NCBI GenBank assembly: GCA_025359065.1
Contig: JANYHM010000059.1
Span: 1-64,000 of the forward strand
DNA from: Synechococcales cyanobacterium GL140_1_metabinner_5_sub
Lineage (GTDB): Bacteria; Cyanobacteriota; Cyanobacteriia; Cyanobacteriales; Chamaesiphonaceae
DNA: 64,000 bases
Reading direction: 5' to 3'
The notes beneath the pieces were generated by a model, which was given only the letters and a program-made list of their open reading frames with translations, was not told where the DNA came from and made no database searches. Positions 35,615 through 45,449 of this stretch are shown here, piece by piece; the stretch's first letter is position 1, and each line of letters starts with the position of its first letter. A program made the translations under genes and the position numbers.

Positions 35615-37141
35615 CTACAAGCCGCAGAGCGTGTCAATATCGGTCAAAGTCGTCTCCATCACCGCCAAAATATCTTTACCGATCGGCGGACGTGGCTTAG
35701 AATTCTTAGTAGAACCTTGGGCAACAATCAAAGCACAGCGGAAATCGTTGCTAATACAACGACTGCGCCATAGCTCCACCTGGGCATGACTAAATTCCCC
35801 TACAAGCTGTAACTGACCATCAGCCAAAGCCACTACTCCAAGCTGTACCGGTGCCCCTTCAATCACTTCAAAAGCTAGACCCCGAATACCACCGGCAATA
35901 TTAATAAATTTCATAATATTCCCAGCTTTCAGCTTGGTAGTTTGCACCATCATCACCGGCAAACCATCAGCATTCACCTTATCCATGTTCACGGTAAAAG
36001 TCGGCACCAACGACTGCAAAGACTCTAGGAAATGCACCGGCACAACGCCAGTACTAATCAACGAATGCTCTGGCACTAAATCATCTTGAATATCCAAATC
36101 ACAATCGCTGTCGTCATCACTCATATCTCGCAGATCCTGCACCAAATCTGGCATGGTGCTAACGATCACATTCACCGTTTTGGGATCAGCCGGAATAGTA
36201 TCAGGAATAGTTATCCGAAATTTTTGGCTAATGTTTGCCAATTCATCTCGTTCTAACTTCCCTTTGTTTTTCTCAAAAAAGCGCTTCAAAGCCATCAATG
36301 CTGTATAAGTAGCCAGCACTTCTTCTGGATCCAACACTGCCCGCATTCCTTCTAAGGGATGAATAGAGCCATAGCTCACATCATCAAACTTTGGCTCCTT
36401 AGAAGACCGCACCAAATGGGGCATATGGGGATTTTCGATATCATAGGTGCAAAAAATACAATCCTGAGATAGAAAAACCTTTTCCATTTCTTCCATGGCC
36501 GTATCTGAGCAAGCCGCTAACCGAAACTGGCGTAAGGAGTCGATCGATCTATACAGCAGCACCCCATGCTCTTGCCCCATCATCCCCAGCACCGTGGCAT
36601 AAAAACTCCCCACATCCCAGCAGTTCAGCTCAATCTGCAACACCTGATGGTCTTCTATCACCTGCCAAGGTGCCGCATCCCACAGCTCATTAGCTACCGA
36701 TCGCATCAACTGCTCATAAACTGCCGGTAGGTCTGGCTCCCGATTTTGGTGAAATTCTTCAAAGCGAGCAAACAAATGCTCCACCATGGGCAACTCCGCA
36801 GCATATTCCACCGCAATCTCTAGGTCGCTTAAAACTCCGCGCAAATAAAATTGCTCCTCCCGATCGCTCACCAACACCTTCTTTGGTCTGATCTGCGGAT
36901 AAGGCCCCTGAGGATGCTCTATTGCCTTGATTAACCCCCTCACCAATGCCTCATGGCCAAAAGATTCATCAGCAGTCTCTAAGCTGCGGGCAGTGCCTTC
37001 TGACCCATCCATCCAAATCACCATGTGGGGAGCCGATTCACCACTGCTCGGTAAAGGTAAAGATATCCTGGCACCTTCCCAGACATTGGGCACTTGGGGC
37101 AGACGTTTCAACCTTCTGATAGTGGCGGCACTCAAACTCAT
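35615..37141 (-). CDS. DUF6930-type cyanobacterial protein of unknown function
   Basis: A 508-residue soluble protein. It begins MSLSAATIRRLKRLPQVP and has a region LETADESFGHEALVRGLIKAIEHP near 55 followed by RPKKVLVSDREEQFYLRGVL, a pattern I associate with the cyanobacterial DUF6930 family. The centre has a cluster of acidic residues (DMSDDDSDCDLDIQDD near 343). No catalytic motif is recognised. It lies between Uma2 and the iscA gene, transcribed away from the latter. Confidence 0.65.
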   Translation of the reverse strand: MSLSAATIRRLKRLPQVPNVWEGARISLPLPSSGESAPHMVIWMDGSEGTARSLETADESFGHEALVRGLIKAIEHPQGPYPQIRPKKVLVSDREEQFYLRGVLSDLEIAVEYAAELPMVEHLFARFEEFHQNREPDLPAVYEQLMRSVANELWDAAPWQVIEDHQVLQIELNCWDVGSFYATVLGMMGQEHGVLLYRSIDSLRQFRLAACSDTAMEEMEKVFLSQDCIFCTYDIENPHMPHLVRSSKEPKFDDVSYGSIHPLEGMRAVLDPEEVLATYTALMALKRFFEKNKGKLERDELANISQKFRITIPDTIPADPKTVNVIVSTMPDLVQDLRDMSDDDSDCDLDIQDDLVPEHSLISTGVVPVHFLESLQSLVPTFTVNMDKVNADGLPVMMVQTTKLKAGNIMKFINIAGGIRGLAFEVIEGAPVQLGVVALADGQLQLVGEFSHAQVELWRSRCISNDFRCALIVAQGSTKNSKPRPPIGKDILAVMETTLTDIDTLCGL

Positions 37142-37304
37142 TTCTCTACTACAGCCTCATGTATAGATGCTGTCCCTGATATCGATCGACCCCCAAATTC
37201 TACCTGAGGTCAAGAATCTTGGCAGCCGATTACCATGAAGACAGAGAAAAGTTAACATAGAGGGTACAGTAATAACAAATCGTCCTTCTCGGAGTCTATA
37301 GATC

Positions 37305-37661
37305 ATGACCCAAGCTCCCTCTCCTACCAAATCCGGTATTCAACTAACCGAAGCAGCTTTAAGCCACGTCAAGGCGCTCCGTGACCAGCAAGGTAATGAT
37401 CTCTGTTTGCGGGTTGGTGTCCGCCAAGGCGGTTGCTCTGGTATGTCTTACCTCATGGAGTTTGAAGATATCAGCAATGCCCGACCAGATGATGAAATTT
37501 TTGACTACGATGGCTTTAAGTTAGTCTGCGACCGTAAGAGTTTGCTGTATATTTATGGACTGGTGCTAGATTACAGCAACGCGATGATCGGCGGCGGGTT
37601 TCAGTTCACGAACCCCAACGCTAGTCAGAGTTGCGGTTGCGGTAAATCTTTTGCCGTGTAA
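37305..37661 (+). CDS. A-type iron-sulfur carrier (IscA/SufA family)
   Basis: A 118-residue HesB/IscA-family protein. The three cysteines that hold the cluster are in [14 protein letters not shown] near 44 and in the C-terminal SCGCGKSF. It accepts and passes on Fe-S clusters during assembly. Closely followed by a TPR-type gene (20 bp). Confidence 0.93.
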   Translation: MTQAPSPTKSGIQLTEAALSHVKALRDQQGNDLCLRVGVRQGGCSGMSYLMEFEDISNARPDDEIFDYDGFKLVCDRKSLLYIYGLVLDYSNAMIGGGFQFTNPNASQSCGCGKSFAV

Positions 37662-37681
37662 ATCTATTTCATTTTTCAACT

Positions 37682-38101
37682 ATGTCTGAAGCCACTAATG
37701 AAGCCTTTGATGCGGCGATCGAGCGATACAAGGCCGGAGAAAGCGCTGCTAACTTAATTCCTGTTTTTAAGGAAATCTGTGAGACTACTCCTAAGATGGG
37801 CAGTGCTTGGACTTGCCTATCTTGGCTGTATTTGCTCGAAAACGAGTCGGTGAAAGCAGTGAAATCTGCCGATCGGGCTTTGAAGGTAGATCCTTACGAT
37901 CCGCAAGCGCGGGTAAATCTGGCGATTGCGCTGTTAGAAGCCAAGCAAAAAGGCGTGCGGGAGCATGTAGAGATTGCCCAGAGAATGGTCAAAGGCTCAG
38001 AAGAAGCAAAAGATCAGGTGGAATCTAGCTTTGTCGATGGTTTACAGCGCAAGCCAGACTGGGAATCACTCATCAAGGTTCGTGACTGGATTGCCGCCTA
38101 A
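37682..38101 (+). CDS. Small TPR-repeat protein
   Basis: A 139-residue, mostly helical protein. Residues about 35-90 (TPKMGSAWTCLSWLYLLENES..AVKSADRALKVDPYDPQARVNLA) read as two tetratricopeptide repeats. Probably a protein-protein adaptor, conserved in cyanobacteria. It follows the IscA-type gene and shares its terminator. Confidence 0.8.
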   Translation: MSEATNEAFDAAIERYKAGESAANLIPVFKEICETTPKMGSAWTCLSWLYLLENESVKAVKSADRALKVDPYDPQARVNLAIALLEAKQKGVREHVEIAQRMVKGSEEAKDQVESSFVDGLQRKPDWESLIKVRDWIAA

Positions 38102-38104
38102 ACC

Positions 38105-38136
38105 AAAAAATCCCATCTGTTTAGGTGGGATTTTTT
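38105..38136 (+). terminator. Rho-independent terminator after the TPR gene
   Basis: AAAAAATCCCAT (38105-38116) pairs with GTGGGATTTTTT (38125-38136), giving a GC core and a T run directly after the stop codon. Confidence 0.85.
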
Positions 38137-38293
38137 ACTGCGACTTCTGAGCTTTTGATCGCTCCTGCAAACCTTTGCGGAAAGTTAAGGAATATTTCAT
38201 TTCTGGTACTGCGTCCCCCGATCGACCACCCTCATCAAAACTCCGTGCTAACATTTTCGCTTGTAGGATATTTTTATATGCAGAGATAAAGCC

Positions 38294-39520
38294 GTGATAT
38301 TAAGAGTTGCTGTTGTTGGTGGTGGTCCCGCAGGTTCTTGCGCGGCAGAAACCCTGGTGCAAGCCGGAATTGAAACATACCTGATCGAGCGCAAGCTAGA
38401 TAACGCCAAACCCTGTGGTGGTGCAATTCCCCTCTGCATGGTCGAAGAATTCAACCTGCCTCCAGAAATCATCGATCGCAAAGTGCGCAAAATGAAGATG
38501 ATTTCTCCTTCTAACGTAGAAGTGAACATTGGCCAAACTTTGAAAGACGACGAATACATTGGGATGTGCCGCCGCGAAGTAATGGACAGCTACCTGAGAA
38601 ACCGGGCAGAAAAGCTCGGAGCTAAGCTGATCAACGGCACCGTGCATAAAATTGAAATTCCCGGCAACGATACCGATCCTTATGTATTGCACTACGCCGA
38701 CCACAGCAGCGGTCAAGTAGCCGGCAACGCCCAAGTACTGAAGGTAGACATGATCATTGGTGCAGATGGTGCCAACTCCCGCGTGGCCAAGGCGATCGAT
38801 GCCGGTGACTATAAGTATGCAATCGCTTTCCAAGAAAGAATCAAGCTACCCGAAGACAAGCTGGCCTATTATGAAGAATTGGCTGAAATGTATGTAGGCG
38901 ACGATGTTTCCCCAGATTTCTACGCCTGGGTTTTCCCTAAGTACGACCACGTAGCCGTGGGTACTGGCACCATGAGTCCTAACAAAGACAGCATCAAGCG
39001 TCTGCAAGCAGGAATTCGGGCTAGAGCTGCTCATCGCTTAGAAGGCGGCCAAATTATTAAAGTCGAAGCTCACCCCATTCCAGAGCATCCCCGTCCTCGT
39101 CGGGTAGTTGGTCGGGTAGCTTTGGTGGGCGATGCAGCAGGCTATGTTACCAAATCTTCTGGTGAAGGTATTTACTTCGCAGCTAAGTCTGGCCGGATGT
39201 GTGCCGAGGCGATCGTGGAACTATCCGAAAATGGCGCACGGATTCCTCTAGAGCGGGAAATCAAAAATACCTATATCAAACGCTGGGACAAAGCTTATGG
39301 CTTGACCTACCGAGTATTGGATATTCTCCAAAAAGTCTTCTACCGTTCCGATGCAGCCAGAGAAGCATTTGTGGAAATGTGTGACGACATTGACGTGCAA
39401 AAGCTGACTTTCGACAGCTACTTGTACAAGACTGTGGTTCCTGCTAATCCATTGATCCAAATGAAGATTACTGCCAAGACGATCGGTAGCTTGCTACGTG
39501 GAAATGCCCTGAAACCCTAG
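38294..39520 (+). CDS. chlP: Geranylgeranyl reductase
   Basis: A 408-residue FAD/NADPH enzyme that reduces geranylgeranyl groups to phytyl for chlorophyll and tocopherol. Rossmann loop VAVVGGGPAGSCAAETL, AKPCGGAIPLCMVEEF near 37, IGADGANSRVAKAID near 155, and GRVALVGDAAGYVTKSSGEGIYFA near 277 are typical. The start is a GTG (M-ILRVAVVGGG). A strong hairpin terminator follows. Marks the source as photosynthetic. Confidence 0.96.
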   Translation: MILRVAVVGGGPAGSCAAETLVQAGIETYLIERKLDNAKPCGGAIPLCMVEEFNLPPEIIDRKVRKMKMISPSNVEVNIGQTLKDDEYIGMCRREVMDSYLRNRAEKLGAKLINGTVHKIEIPGNDTDPYVLHYADHSSGQVAGNAQVLKVDMIIGADGANSRVAKAIDAGDYKYAIAFQERIKLPEDKLAYYEELAEMYVGDDVSPDFYAWVFPKYDHVAVGTGTMSPNKDSIKRLQAGIRARAAHRLEGGQIIKVEAHPIPEHPRPRRVVGRVALVGDAAGYVTKSSGEGIYFAAKSGRMCAEAIVELSENGARIPLEREIKNTYIKRWDKAYGLTYRVLDILQKVFYRSDAAREAFVEMCDDIDVQKLTFDSYLYKTVVPANPLIQMKITAKTIGSLLRGNALKP

Positions 39521-39547
39521 TTTCTCGATTTTAAAACCTCATAAGTA

Positions 39548-39582
39548 AAGCTCCTCAGAGAAAAGCTGGGGAGCTTCTTTTC
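39548..39582 (+). terminator. Rho-independent terminator of chlP
   Basis: AAGCTCCTCAG (39548-39558) pairs with CTGGGGAGCTT (39566-39576) with one mismatch and is followed by CTTTTC. Confidence 0.85.
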
Positions 39583-39671
39583 ATAGCGATTATTGAGTTT
39601 AGAAAAATTTGTTGCCATGGCTTTTACTTCAGTTTTGAGACTCTTCGTGGCAGCCACTCAATCGACAATGA

Positions 39672-39718
39672 TATAATCAGATTGATGTAAACCAGTGCCA
39701 GATCTGGTTCTGGAGGTT
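39672..39718 (+). promoter_or_regulatory. -10 element and ribosome site of the second Uma2 gene
   Basis: TATAAT at 39672-39677 and TGGAGGTTAT immediately before the ATG at 39721 (GGAGG at about 39712-39716), one of the clearest Shine-Dalgarno sites in the window. Confidence 0.5.
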
Positions 39719-39720
39719 AT

Positions 39721-40323
39721 ATGATTTTAGTTCAACCACAAACAAAAGAACGATCAATTCCTTGTTTAGATTTGAGTGGATTGCAAATTACTCGCGGTCA
39801 ATTTCAGCAATTGTGTCAAGTCAACCCGGATTTACAACTAGAATTAGGTCGGAATGGAGAATTAATCTTGATGGCACCGACGTTTGGAATTAGTGGCGAG
39901 CGCAACGCCAGTCTAATTATTCAGGTGGGAATTTGGAACGATCGAACCAATTTAGGCAAAGTATTTGATTCTAATACTGGCTATGACTTTGCCGCAGTGG
40001 GCGGAGGAATTTTAGCTCCAGATGTTTCGTGGATTGCGCTCGATCAATTGGTTGGAGTCGATCTAAATCAATTTTGTCCGATCTCCCCAGATTTTGTCAT
40101 CGAACTGCGTTCTTCGACTGACAGATTGGCGACGTTGCAAGCAAAGATGCTGGAATATCGAGAATACGGTGTGAAATTAGGCTGGTTGATAAATCCCCAA
40201 GATCTAATCGTAGAAGTGTATCGGATCGACAAAGATGTTGAGATTTTAGCTTCTCCAAAAGAAGTTAGCGGTGAGGATATTTTGCCAGGATTTGTATTGA
40301 ATTTAGCGAAGATTTGGCAGTAA
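39721..40323 (+). CDS. Uma2-family (DUF820) endonuclease-fold protein
   Basis: A 200-residue member of the second common Uma2 subtype. ITRGQFQQLCQVNPDLQLELGRNGEL, LAPDVSWIALDQL near 99, FVIELRSSTDRLATLQAKMLEYREYG near 127 and GWLINPQDLIVEVYR near 154 mark the PD-(D/E)XK-like fold. Function unknown. Not closely similar to the other Uma2 protein at 34873. Confidence 0.9.
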   Translation: MILVQPQTKERSIPCLDLSGLQITRGQFQQLCQVNPDLQLELGRNGELILMAPTFGISGERNASLIIQVGIWNDRTNLGKVFDSNTGYDFAAVGGGILAPDVSWIALDQLVGVDLNQFCPISPDFVIELRSSTDRLATLQAKMLEYREYGVKLGWLINPQDLIVEVYRIDKDVEILASPKEVSGEDILPGFVLNLAKIWQ

Positions 40324-40531
40324 TATCGAACCCATTTGAGATTTGCTAGTGGGTAGAGCAGATTTGTTCGATCTCGATTAGTAAAATTGAAAAAAGCCGA
40401 GCAGCACCGATAATTGACGATCAATAACGCTCTATTTAAGTAGCGAGTGGCAGACTTAATTGGTCAGAAGCTCACTCAGCAGCTAAAATGTCAGATGTCT
40501 GCAATCCACGCCATATCAGAGGAAAACCACC

Positions 40532-40672
40532 ATGTCAGATTTAGATCGCGGAATCATGAAATTTAAAGGTGCCGACAGCCCGATCGTCATTGCCGTCTCT
40601 GCCGTCCTCGTATTGGGTACCATTGCTGCACTAGTAATTTGGGCGCTGCGCACCGCCTACGTCGTAGCCTAA
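40532..40672 (+). CDS. 46-residue single-helix membrane peptide
   Basis: An ATG frame too short for most gene callers. It encodes MSDLDRGIMKFKGADSPIVI and then one hydrophobic helix (residues about 18-38) ending in WALRTAYVVA. AGAGGAAA precedes the ATG by about 8 bases. It stops 7 bp before mutL and is probably on the same transcript. The size and layout are those of a small photosynthetic or respiratory-complex subunit, but I cannot match it with certainty to any named Psb, Psa, Pet or Ndh peptide. Confidence 0.75.
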   Translation: MSDLDRGIMKFKGADSPIVIAVSAVLVLGTIAALVIWALRTAYVVA

Positions 40673-40679
40673 ATAAACC

Positions 40680-42365
40680 TTGAGCAACATTCATCCTCTG
40701 CCTGCCGAAGTCGTCCATCGCATTACCGCCGGTGAAGTGATCGATTCATTAGCCGCAGTGGTCAGAGAGCTAGCCGAAAATTCGATCGATGCCGGAGCCA
40801 CCCGCCTCACAATTCAGGTTTACCCCGAACTGTGGCGAATTCAGGTGGCAGACAACGGGCGGGGTATGGACTTGGCTAACCTGCAACAAGCCGCCGCCGC
40901 CTACAGCACCAGCAAAATTACCAACTCTGATGACCTATGGCGGATTACCAGTCTGGGGTTTCGGGGCGAAGCTCTGCACAGCATTGCCCAACTGGCCGAT
41001 CTAGAAATCCTGAGCCGCAGTGCTGAAAGCGGTTGGCAAATTACCTATAACCATCAGGGCAAAGTTACTAAAGCCGAAGCCACCGCGATCGCTCCCGGCA
41101 CGATTATCAACGCCAGTAACATCTTTGGGGAATGGCTGCCCCGTCGGCTGGCCTTGCCTCCAGTCAGTCAACAGCTCAAACAAATTCAAGCCCTCATTGG
41201 CAATCTGGCACTTTGTCACCCCCAAGTACAGTGGCAAGTTTGGAACAATGAAAAACCTTGGTTTAACATTAATGCCGTTCCCAGCGCCCGTCAAACTTTG
41301 CCACAAATTTTGCCCCGGGTACGCATGGAAGATCTGCGTCAGATTGTCCTGAATATTTCTGATATCAACGACTTAGCTGATGACTTATTAGCTAATGACT
41401 CGGGCACTAGCCAGATTGAGTTGTTATTGGGTTTGCCCGATCGATGTCACCGGCACCGTGCTGATTGGGTGAGAGTGGCTGTCAATGGCCGGATGGTCAC
41501 GGCTCCTGAGCTAGAACAAGCGATCATGTCTGGCATGATGCGCACTTTGCCCCGCGATCGATATCCGGTCTGCTTTCTCCATATTTACTTACCCCCAGCT
41601 CAAATTGACTGGAATCGCCATCCGGCTAAATCCGAGATATATCTACATCGAATGGATTTTTGGCAGGAGCAAATTAAAAAATCGATCGAACAAATTCTGC
41701 GGCTTAGCTCTAGCGAAGAGTTACTGATTCCTACTAAAATTGCCCAACTTTTGACCGTTGCTGAACAGTCTGGCGGCTACCAAGTACCTCAGCGAGAAGT
41801 TACCGATTCGGATTTGCAAAACTCTTTGGAGCTGAAAGCCGTTGGTCAACTCTTAAACACCTACATAGTCGCCGAACACCCCACTGGCTTATGGCTGGTG
41901 GAGCAACACATTGCCCACGAACGAGTGCTGTATGAAGAAATCGTTAATGCTTGGCAGCTACAGGATTTGGAAACACCTTTACTGCTGGCTGATTTAAGTG
42001 AGAAACAGGTCGATCGGCTGCAAAATCTTAACTTAGAAATAGATGTTTTCGGAGCTGGCATGTGGGCAATCCGGCGAGTGCCACAACCTTTACTGAATCG
42101 CCTGGACTTGGCGGCAGCGATTATCGAACTCAGTCATGGCAATGATTTGACCACAGCTCAAGTGGCGGTGGCCTGTCGCTGTGCGATTCGCAATGGCACA
42201 ACTTTGAGTTTGCCAGAAATGCAGAATTTGCTAAATCAATGGCAAAATACCCGAAATCCGCGTACCTGCCCCCATGGGCGACCGATTTATCTATCATTTC
42301 CGGAGTCGGCGCTGGCTCGATCGTTCCGTCGCCATTGGGTGATTGGCAAAAGCCATGGAATTTAG
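40680..42365 (+). CDS. mutL: DNA mismatch repair protein MutL
   Basis: A 561-residue GHKL ATPase. The N-terminal domain has IHPLPAEVVHRITAGEVIDS, VRELAENSIDAGATRL, VADNGRGMD and GFRGEALHSIAQL. The C-terminal domain has EQHIAHERVLYEE where endonuclease-type MutL carries DQHAxxExxxxE, then CRCAIRNGT and CPHGRPIYL. The last two are typical of nuclease MutL, but the first motif is altered (Asp to Glu, Ala to Ile). Starts with TTG. Converges with hrcA, with an 11-bp gap between stops. Confidence 0.95.
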   Translation: MSNIHPLPAEVVHRITAGEVIDSLAAVVRELAENSIDAGATRLTIQVYPELWRIQVADNGRGMDLANLQQAAAAYSTSKITNSDDLWRITSLGFRGEALHSIAQLADLEILSRSAESGWQITYNHQGKVTKAEATAIAPGTIINASNIFGEWLPRRLALPPVSQQLKQIQALIGNLALCHPQVQWQVWNNEKPWFNINAVPSARQTLPQILPRVRMEDLRQIVLNISDINDLADDLLANDSGTSQIELLLGLPDRCHRHRADWVRVAVNGRMVTAPELEQAIMSGMMRTLPRDRYPVCFLHIYLPPAQIDWNRHPAKSEIYLHRMDFWQEQIKKSIEQILRLSSSEELLIPTKIAQLLTVAEQSGGYQVPQREVTDSDLQNSLELKAVGQLLNTYIVAEHPTGLWLVEQHIAHERVLYEEIVNAWQLQDLETPLLLADLSEKQVDRLQNLNLEIDVFGAGMWAIRRVPQPLLNRLDLAAAIIELSHGNDLTTAQVAVACRCAIRNGTTLSLPEMQNLLNQWQNTRNPRTCPHGRPIYLSFPESALARSFRRHWVIGKSHGI

Positions 42366-42376
42366 AAAAACGTTTT

Positions 42377-43405
42377 TTATCGATCGACAAAAGCAGTCGC
42401 TAAATAATCTGCCGTATTTTCTACCAGCGGAATCACATTTTCATACAGCATTCTTTTTGGCCCTAACAAACTCACGCTGCCGATCGAAGTCGCAGTCGGG
42501 CAATAGCTGCTAGAAACCAAAGTACAAATCTGCATCGGCTCCCAAATATTTTCAGTGCCAATACGAATCGAAATCTTCTCGGTACCCATCGACATACCGG
42601 GTACCAATGACTGCCAAATTTGAGCTGGTTCCGCCTCCAACAATTGCAGCAAATTTTGTACCTGTTGCAGCTCTGCAAACTCTGGCTGCCGTAGCAGCCC
42701 CGAAACCCCCCGCATCATCACCTGAGTACTGGGCAGACTGCGCTGCTGCAATACTGCTACCAGCTTGGCGATCGCTGGAACACAGTCACTAAATCTGTCC
42801 CCGATCACTTGCCAGTCTATTAACAGCAGCTCGGTGGTCGATCGATTACACATCTGCCGATTCAACAAAGCTGCTAAATCTGGCAAATCAGCATCATCTA
42901 CTGCCAGATCTAACACTACTGACTGGCTCTGATAGGAATCAAACACCGCAATTGCCATTACTTTTTGATCAGCCACCTGTACCAACTGTAAATGGCGCAG
43001 AGTCGAACTACTGGCTGTGGGGGGCGTGACAACCGCGATATAGCCGCTCAAAGTCGCCAAAATCTGTGCGGCTCCATGGAGCAAAGCTTCTAAGCTCCAT
43101 TTTTCCCAATCTAACTGACTAGAAAGCGCCGACTGCACCTTGCTGCCCACCGTTAAATCGGGCTGCAATAACTCATCCACATACATTCTATAGCCCGAAT
43201 CGGAAGGCACTCGCCCCGCTGAAGTATGGGGCTGATATAGCAATCCAGCTTTTTCTAACAGCACAAAGCTGTTGCGGATCGTTGCTGAACTAACTTGCAA
43301 ATTGAATTCATCTACCAACGCCTTCGAGCCTACTGGCTCAGCAGTGGTGATGTAATGGCGGATCGTCGCCCACAAGATTTTTTGTTGTCGCTGGTTTAAA
43401 TTCAT
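42377..43405 (-). CDS. hrcA: Heat-inducible transcription repressor HrcA
   Basis: A 342-residue repressor that binds CIRCE operators upstream of groESL and related genes. N-terminal winged helix NLNQRQQKILWATIRHYITTAEPVGSKAL and VSSATIRNSFVLLEKAGLLYQPHTSAGRVPSDSGYRMYVDELL; the C-terminal end SLLGPKRMLYENVIPLVENTADYL is conserved. No CIRCE element was noticed in the window. Confidence 0.95.
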   Translation of the reverse strand: MNLNQRQQKILWATIRHYITTAEPVGSKALVDEFNLQVSSATIRNSFVLLEKAGLLYQPHTSAGRVPSDSGYRMYVDELLQPDLTVGSKVQSALSSQLDWEKWSLEALLHGAAQILATLSGYIAVVTPPTASSSTLRHLQLVQVADQKVMAIAVFDSYQSQSVVLDLAVDDADLPDLAALLNRQMCNRSTTELLLIDWQVIGDRFSDCVPAIAKLVAVLQQRSLPSTQVMMRGVSGLLRQPEFAELQQVQNLLQLLEAEPAQIWQSLVPGMSMGTEKISIRIGTENIWEPMQICTLVSSSYCPTATSIGSVSLLGPKRMLYENVIPLVENTADYLATAFVDR

Positions 43406-43512
43406 CTATTCAACACAAGCCGGAAACCGACGGCCAACCAGAAAAAATATTTAGCAATAAGACTAATTATCAGGCTAAACAGCCAATTTGCGGTATCAAA
43501 ACCAACAAAGTA

Positions 43513-43851
43513 TTAATACTTAGGAATGCTGGGATCAACTATCTGCGAATAGGCGGCAATGCCCCCGATCACATTGTATAAGTCCGTAAAACCCTGGCTG
43601 GCCAACCAACCGCACATTTGAGCCGATCGCATCCCATGATGACAGAGAACAATGGTTTCCACGGTTGGTTGTAGCTGCTGCTGAATATTGATCGACCATT
43701 GGCTATGCTCACTAAGCGGAAGATTCGTAAAACCGGGAATACTAGCAATAGCAAGTTCTTGCGGCTCTCGCACATCTACCAACTGACAGCAGCGATCTGG
43801 ATCAGCGAGCTTTTCGGCTAGCTCAGTTACAGTGATCTCATGGAATGACAT
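43513..43851 (-). CDS. Single-domain rhodanese-like protein
   Basis: A 112-residue rhodanese domain. The sulfur-carrying cysteine is in VLCHHGMRSAQM near residue 70; LVDVREPQELAIASIPGFTNLPL is the family core. Probably transfers sulfane sulfur in the cytosol. Confidence 0.92.
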   Translation of the reverse strand: MSFHEITVTELAEKLADPDRCCQLVDVREPQELAIASIPGFTNLPLSEHSQWSINIQQQLQPTVETIVLCHHGMRSAQMCGWLASQGFTDLYNVIGGIAAYSQIVDPSIPKY

Positions 43852-43995
43852 CTCTAAAAAATCTCGATAAACGACTTTTCGATTCTATACCCCCCAAGGA
43901 ACTTTCTCCTAAATCATCCAGACTATATAGATAGCCAATTAAAACGGCTTCCTTTTACTCTGCGATTTCTATTAACTTTTCAGGTACGAGTTACC

Positions 43996-44463
43996 ATGCT
44001 ATTCAAAAAATTCTTAGTTTTCGCACTGTTACTGCCAGTAAGCACCTTGTCTGCTCTGCTACCTGCTTGGGGACAGACGGCTGCTAAGTTTTCCCCTGGC
44101 TTTGCTCGTCAAGACGGCGTGCTTAATGGTGCTACTAATGGCAGCTATTCTCTAAGTTCGATCGCCAAGTTTGATCGAGATCAAAACCCATGTTTGGGCT
44201 TTTCTGGCAGCACTCCTGACCACAAAATTGTGCTGGAAAAAGGCTTTGCCAAACTGAATTTTCAGGTAAATAGCCGAGGCAAAGATACTACCCTAATTAT
44301 CAAAACCCCCAATGGTCAAGTTCTTTGTGGTGATGATACCGGTGCCAAAAAAGATGCTTCGATCGTGGCCAAAGATTTGCCCAGCGGTGAATACGATGTT
44401 TGGGTTGGTAGCATTGAACCGGGCAAGCGTTGGAGCTATAGCCTGACTGTCAGTGAAAAATAA
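43996..44463 (+). CDS. Secreted beta-rich protein of unknown function
   Basis: A 155-residue protein with a signal peptide (MLFKKFLVFALLLPVSTLSA..AWGQ, probable cleavage near residue 27). The mature part is beta-rich with FQVNSRGKDTTLIIKTPNGQVLCGDD near 96 and LPSGEYDVWVGSI near 133, the rhythm of pre-peptidase C-terminal-like or related jelly-roll domains. Two cysteines (near 65 and 115) could pair. Likely periplasmic or extracellular. Confidence 0.75.
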   Translation: MLFKKFLVFALLLPVSTLSALLPAWGQTAAKFSPGFARQDGVLNGATNGSYSLSSIAKFDRDQNPCLGFSGSTPDHKIVLEKGFAKLNFQVNSRGKDTTLIIKTPNGQVLCGDDTGAKKDASIVAKDLPSGEYDVWVGSIEPGKRWSYSLTVSEK

Positions 44464-44613
44464 GCCGTGAGGTAGTTGATCGGGGGAGTTGTGGCAGTAA
44501 CTCCTCCAGTCTTTTGACTATTTTAGTGGCAATGCTTTGATCAGAATTTAACTATGACGAAAAATGTCTGTAGGGATTACTCACCACCCTACTTACCGGC
44601 TAAACGGGCTAAG

Positions 44614-45405
44614 ATGACACATGGTAAGATTCTGAAAAAAGCAAAAAGTAAAGTGTTATCCAACTTGGTGGCCGACTTCCGCATTATTTTTGAGCGCGAC
44701 CCTGCTGCCCGTAACTGGTTAGAGGTCGTGATCTGTTATCCAGGGCTACAGGCGCTGGTAATGCATCGCTTTGCTCACATGCTGTACAGAATGCGGTTGC
44801 CCTTCATTCCGCGTTTCTTGTCGCATATTGCTAGGGGTTTGACCGGCATTGAGATTCACCCCGGCGCGCGTATTGGCAAGAGCGTATTTATTGACCACGG
44901 CATGGGCGTGGTGATTGGTGAGACTGCTATTATTGGCGATTTTGCCTTGATCTATCAGGGCGTGACCTTGGGCGGTACTGGTAAAGAAACCGGTAAGCGT
45001 CACCCTACCGTCGGCAAAAACGTAGTGGTCGGAGCCGGAGCCAAAGTCTTAGGCAACCTGAATATCGGCGACAATGTGCGGATCGGCGCTGGTTCGGTGG
45101 TGCTGCGGGATGTGCCTTCAGACTGCACCGTGGTAGGGATTCCCGGCAGAATTATTTATAAATCTGGGGTGAAGATTGCGCCGTTGGAACACAACAGTTT
45201 GCCGGACTCGGAAGCCGAAGTGATTAGAGCTTTACTCGATCGCATTGAAGTATTAGAATCTCGCATGGATCAACTCACTCCAGCCCAGCCTGCTAATGCT
45301 CCGGCTCGAACAATGCACGAGCAGATGGTTCATGATCGATCGGCAGCTCAGTGTGCGCTGCAAGATAAAACCATTCGCCAATTCTTGGATGGTTCGGGGA
45401 TTTAG
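44614..45405 (+). CDS. cysE: Serine O-acetyltransferase
   Basis: A 263-residue enzyme of cysteine synthesis. [12 protein letters not shown]-like [19 protein letters not shown] starts the helical domain; [43 protein letters not shown] and [22 protein letters not shown] form the left-handed helix, with the catalytic His in DHGMG. The usual cysteine-sensing tail follows (VVGIPGRII). [13 protein letters not shown] at 44614 was chosen; an ATG at 44554 adds 20 residues that do not resemble the family. Confidence 0.92.
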   Translation: MTHGKILKKAKSKVLSNLVADFRIIFERDPAARNWLEVVICYPGLQALVMHRFAHMLYRMRLPFIPRFLSHIARGLTGIEIHPGARIGKSVFIDHGMGVVIGETAIIGDFALIYQGVTLGGTGKETGKRHPTVGKNVVVGAGAKVLGNLNIGDNVRIGAGSVVLRDVPSDCTVVGIPGRIIYKSGVKIAPLEHNSLPDSEAEVIRALLDRIEVLESRMDQLTPAQPANAPARTMHEQMVHDRSAAQCALQDKTIRQFLDGSGI

Positions 45406-45449
45406 CCTAAACAACAGAAGCCTCGCATCTTAGCTCCATATCCAGATTT

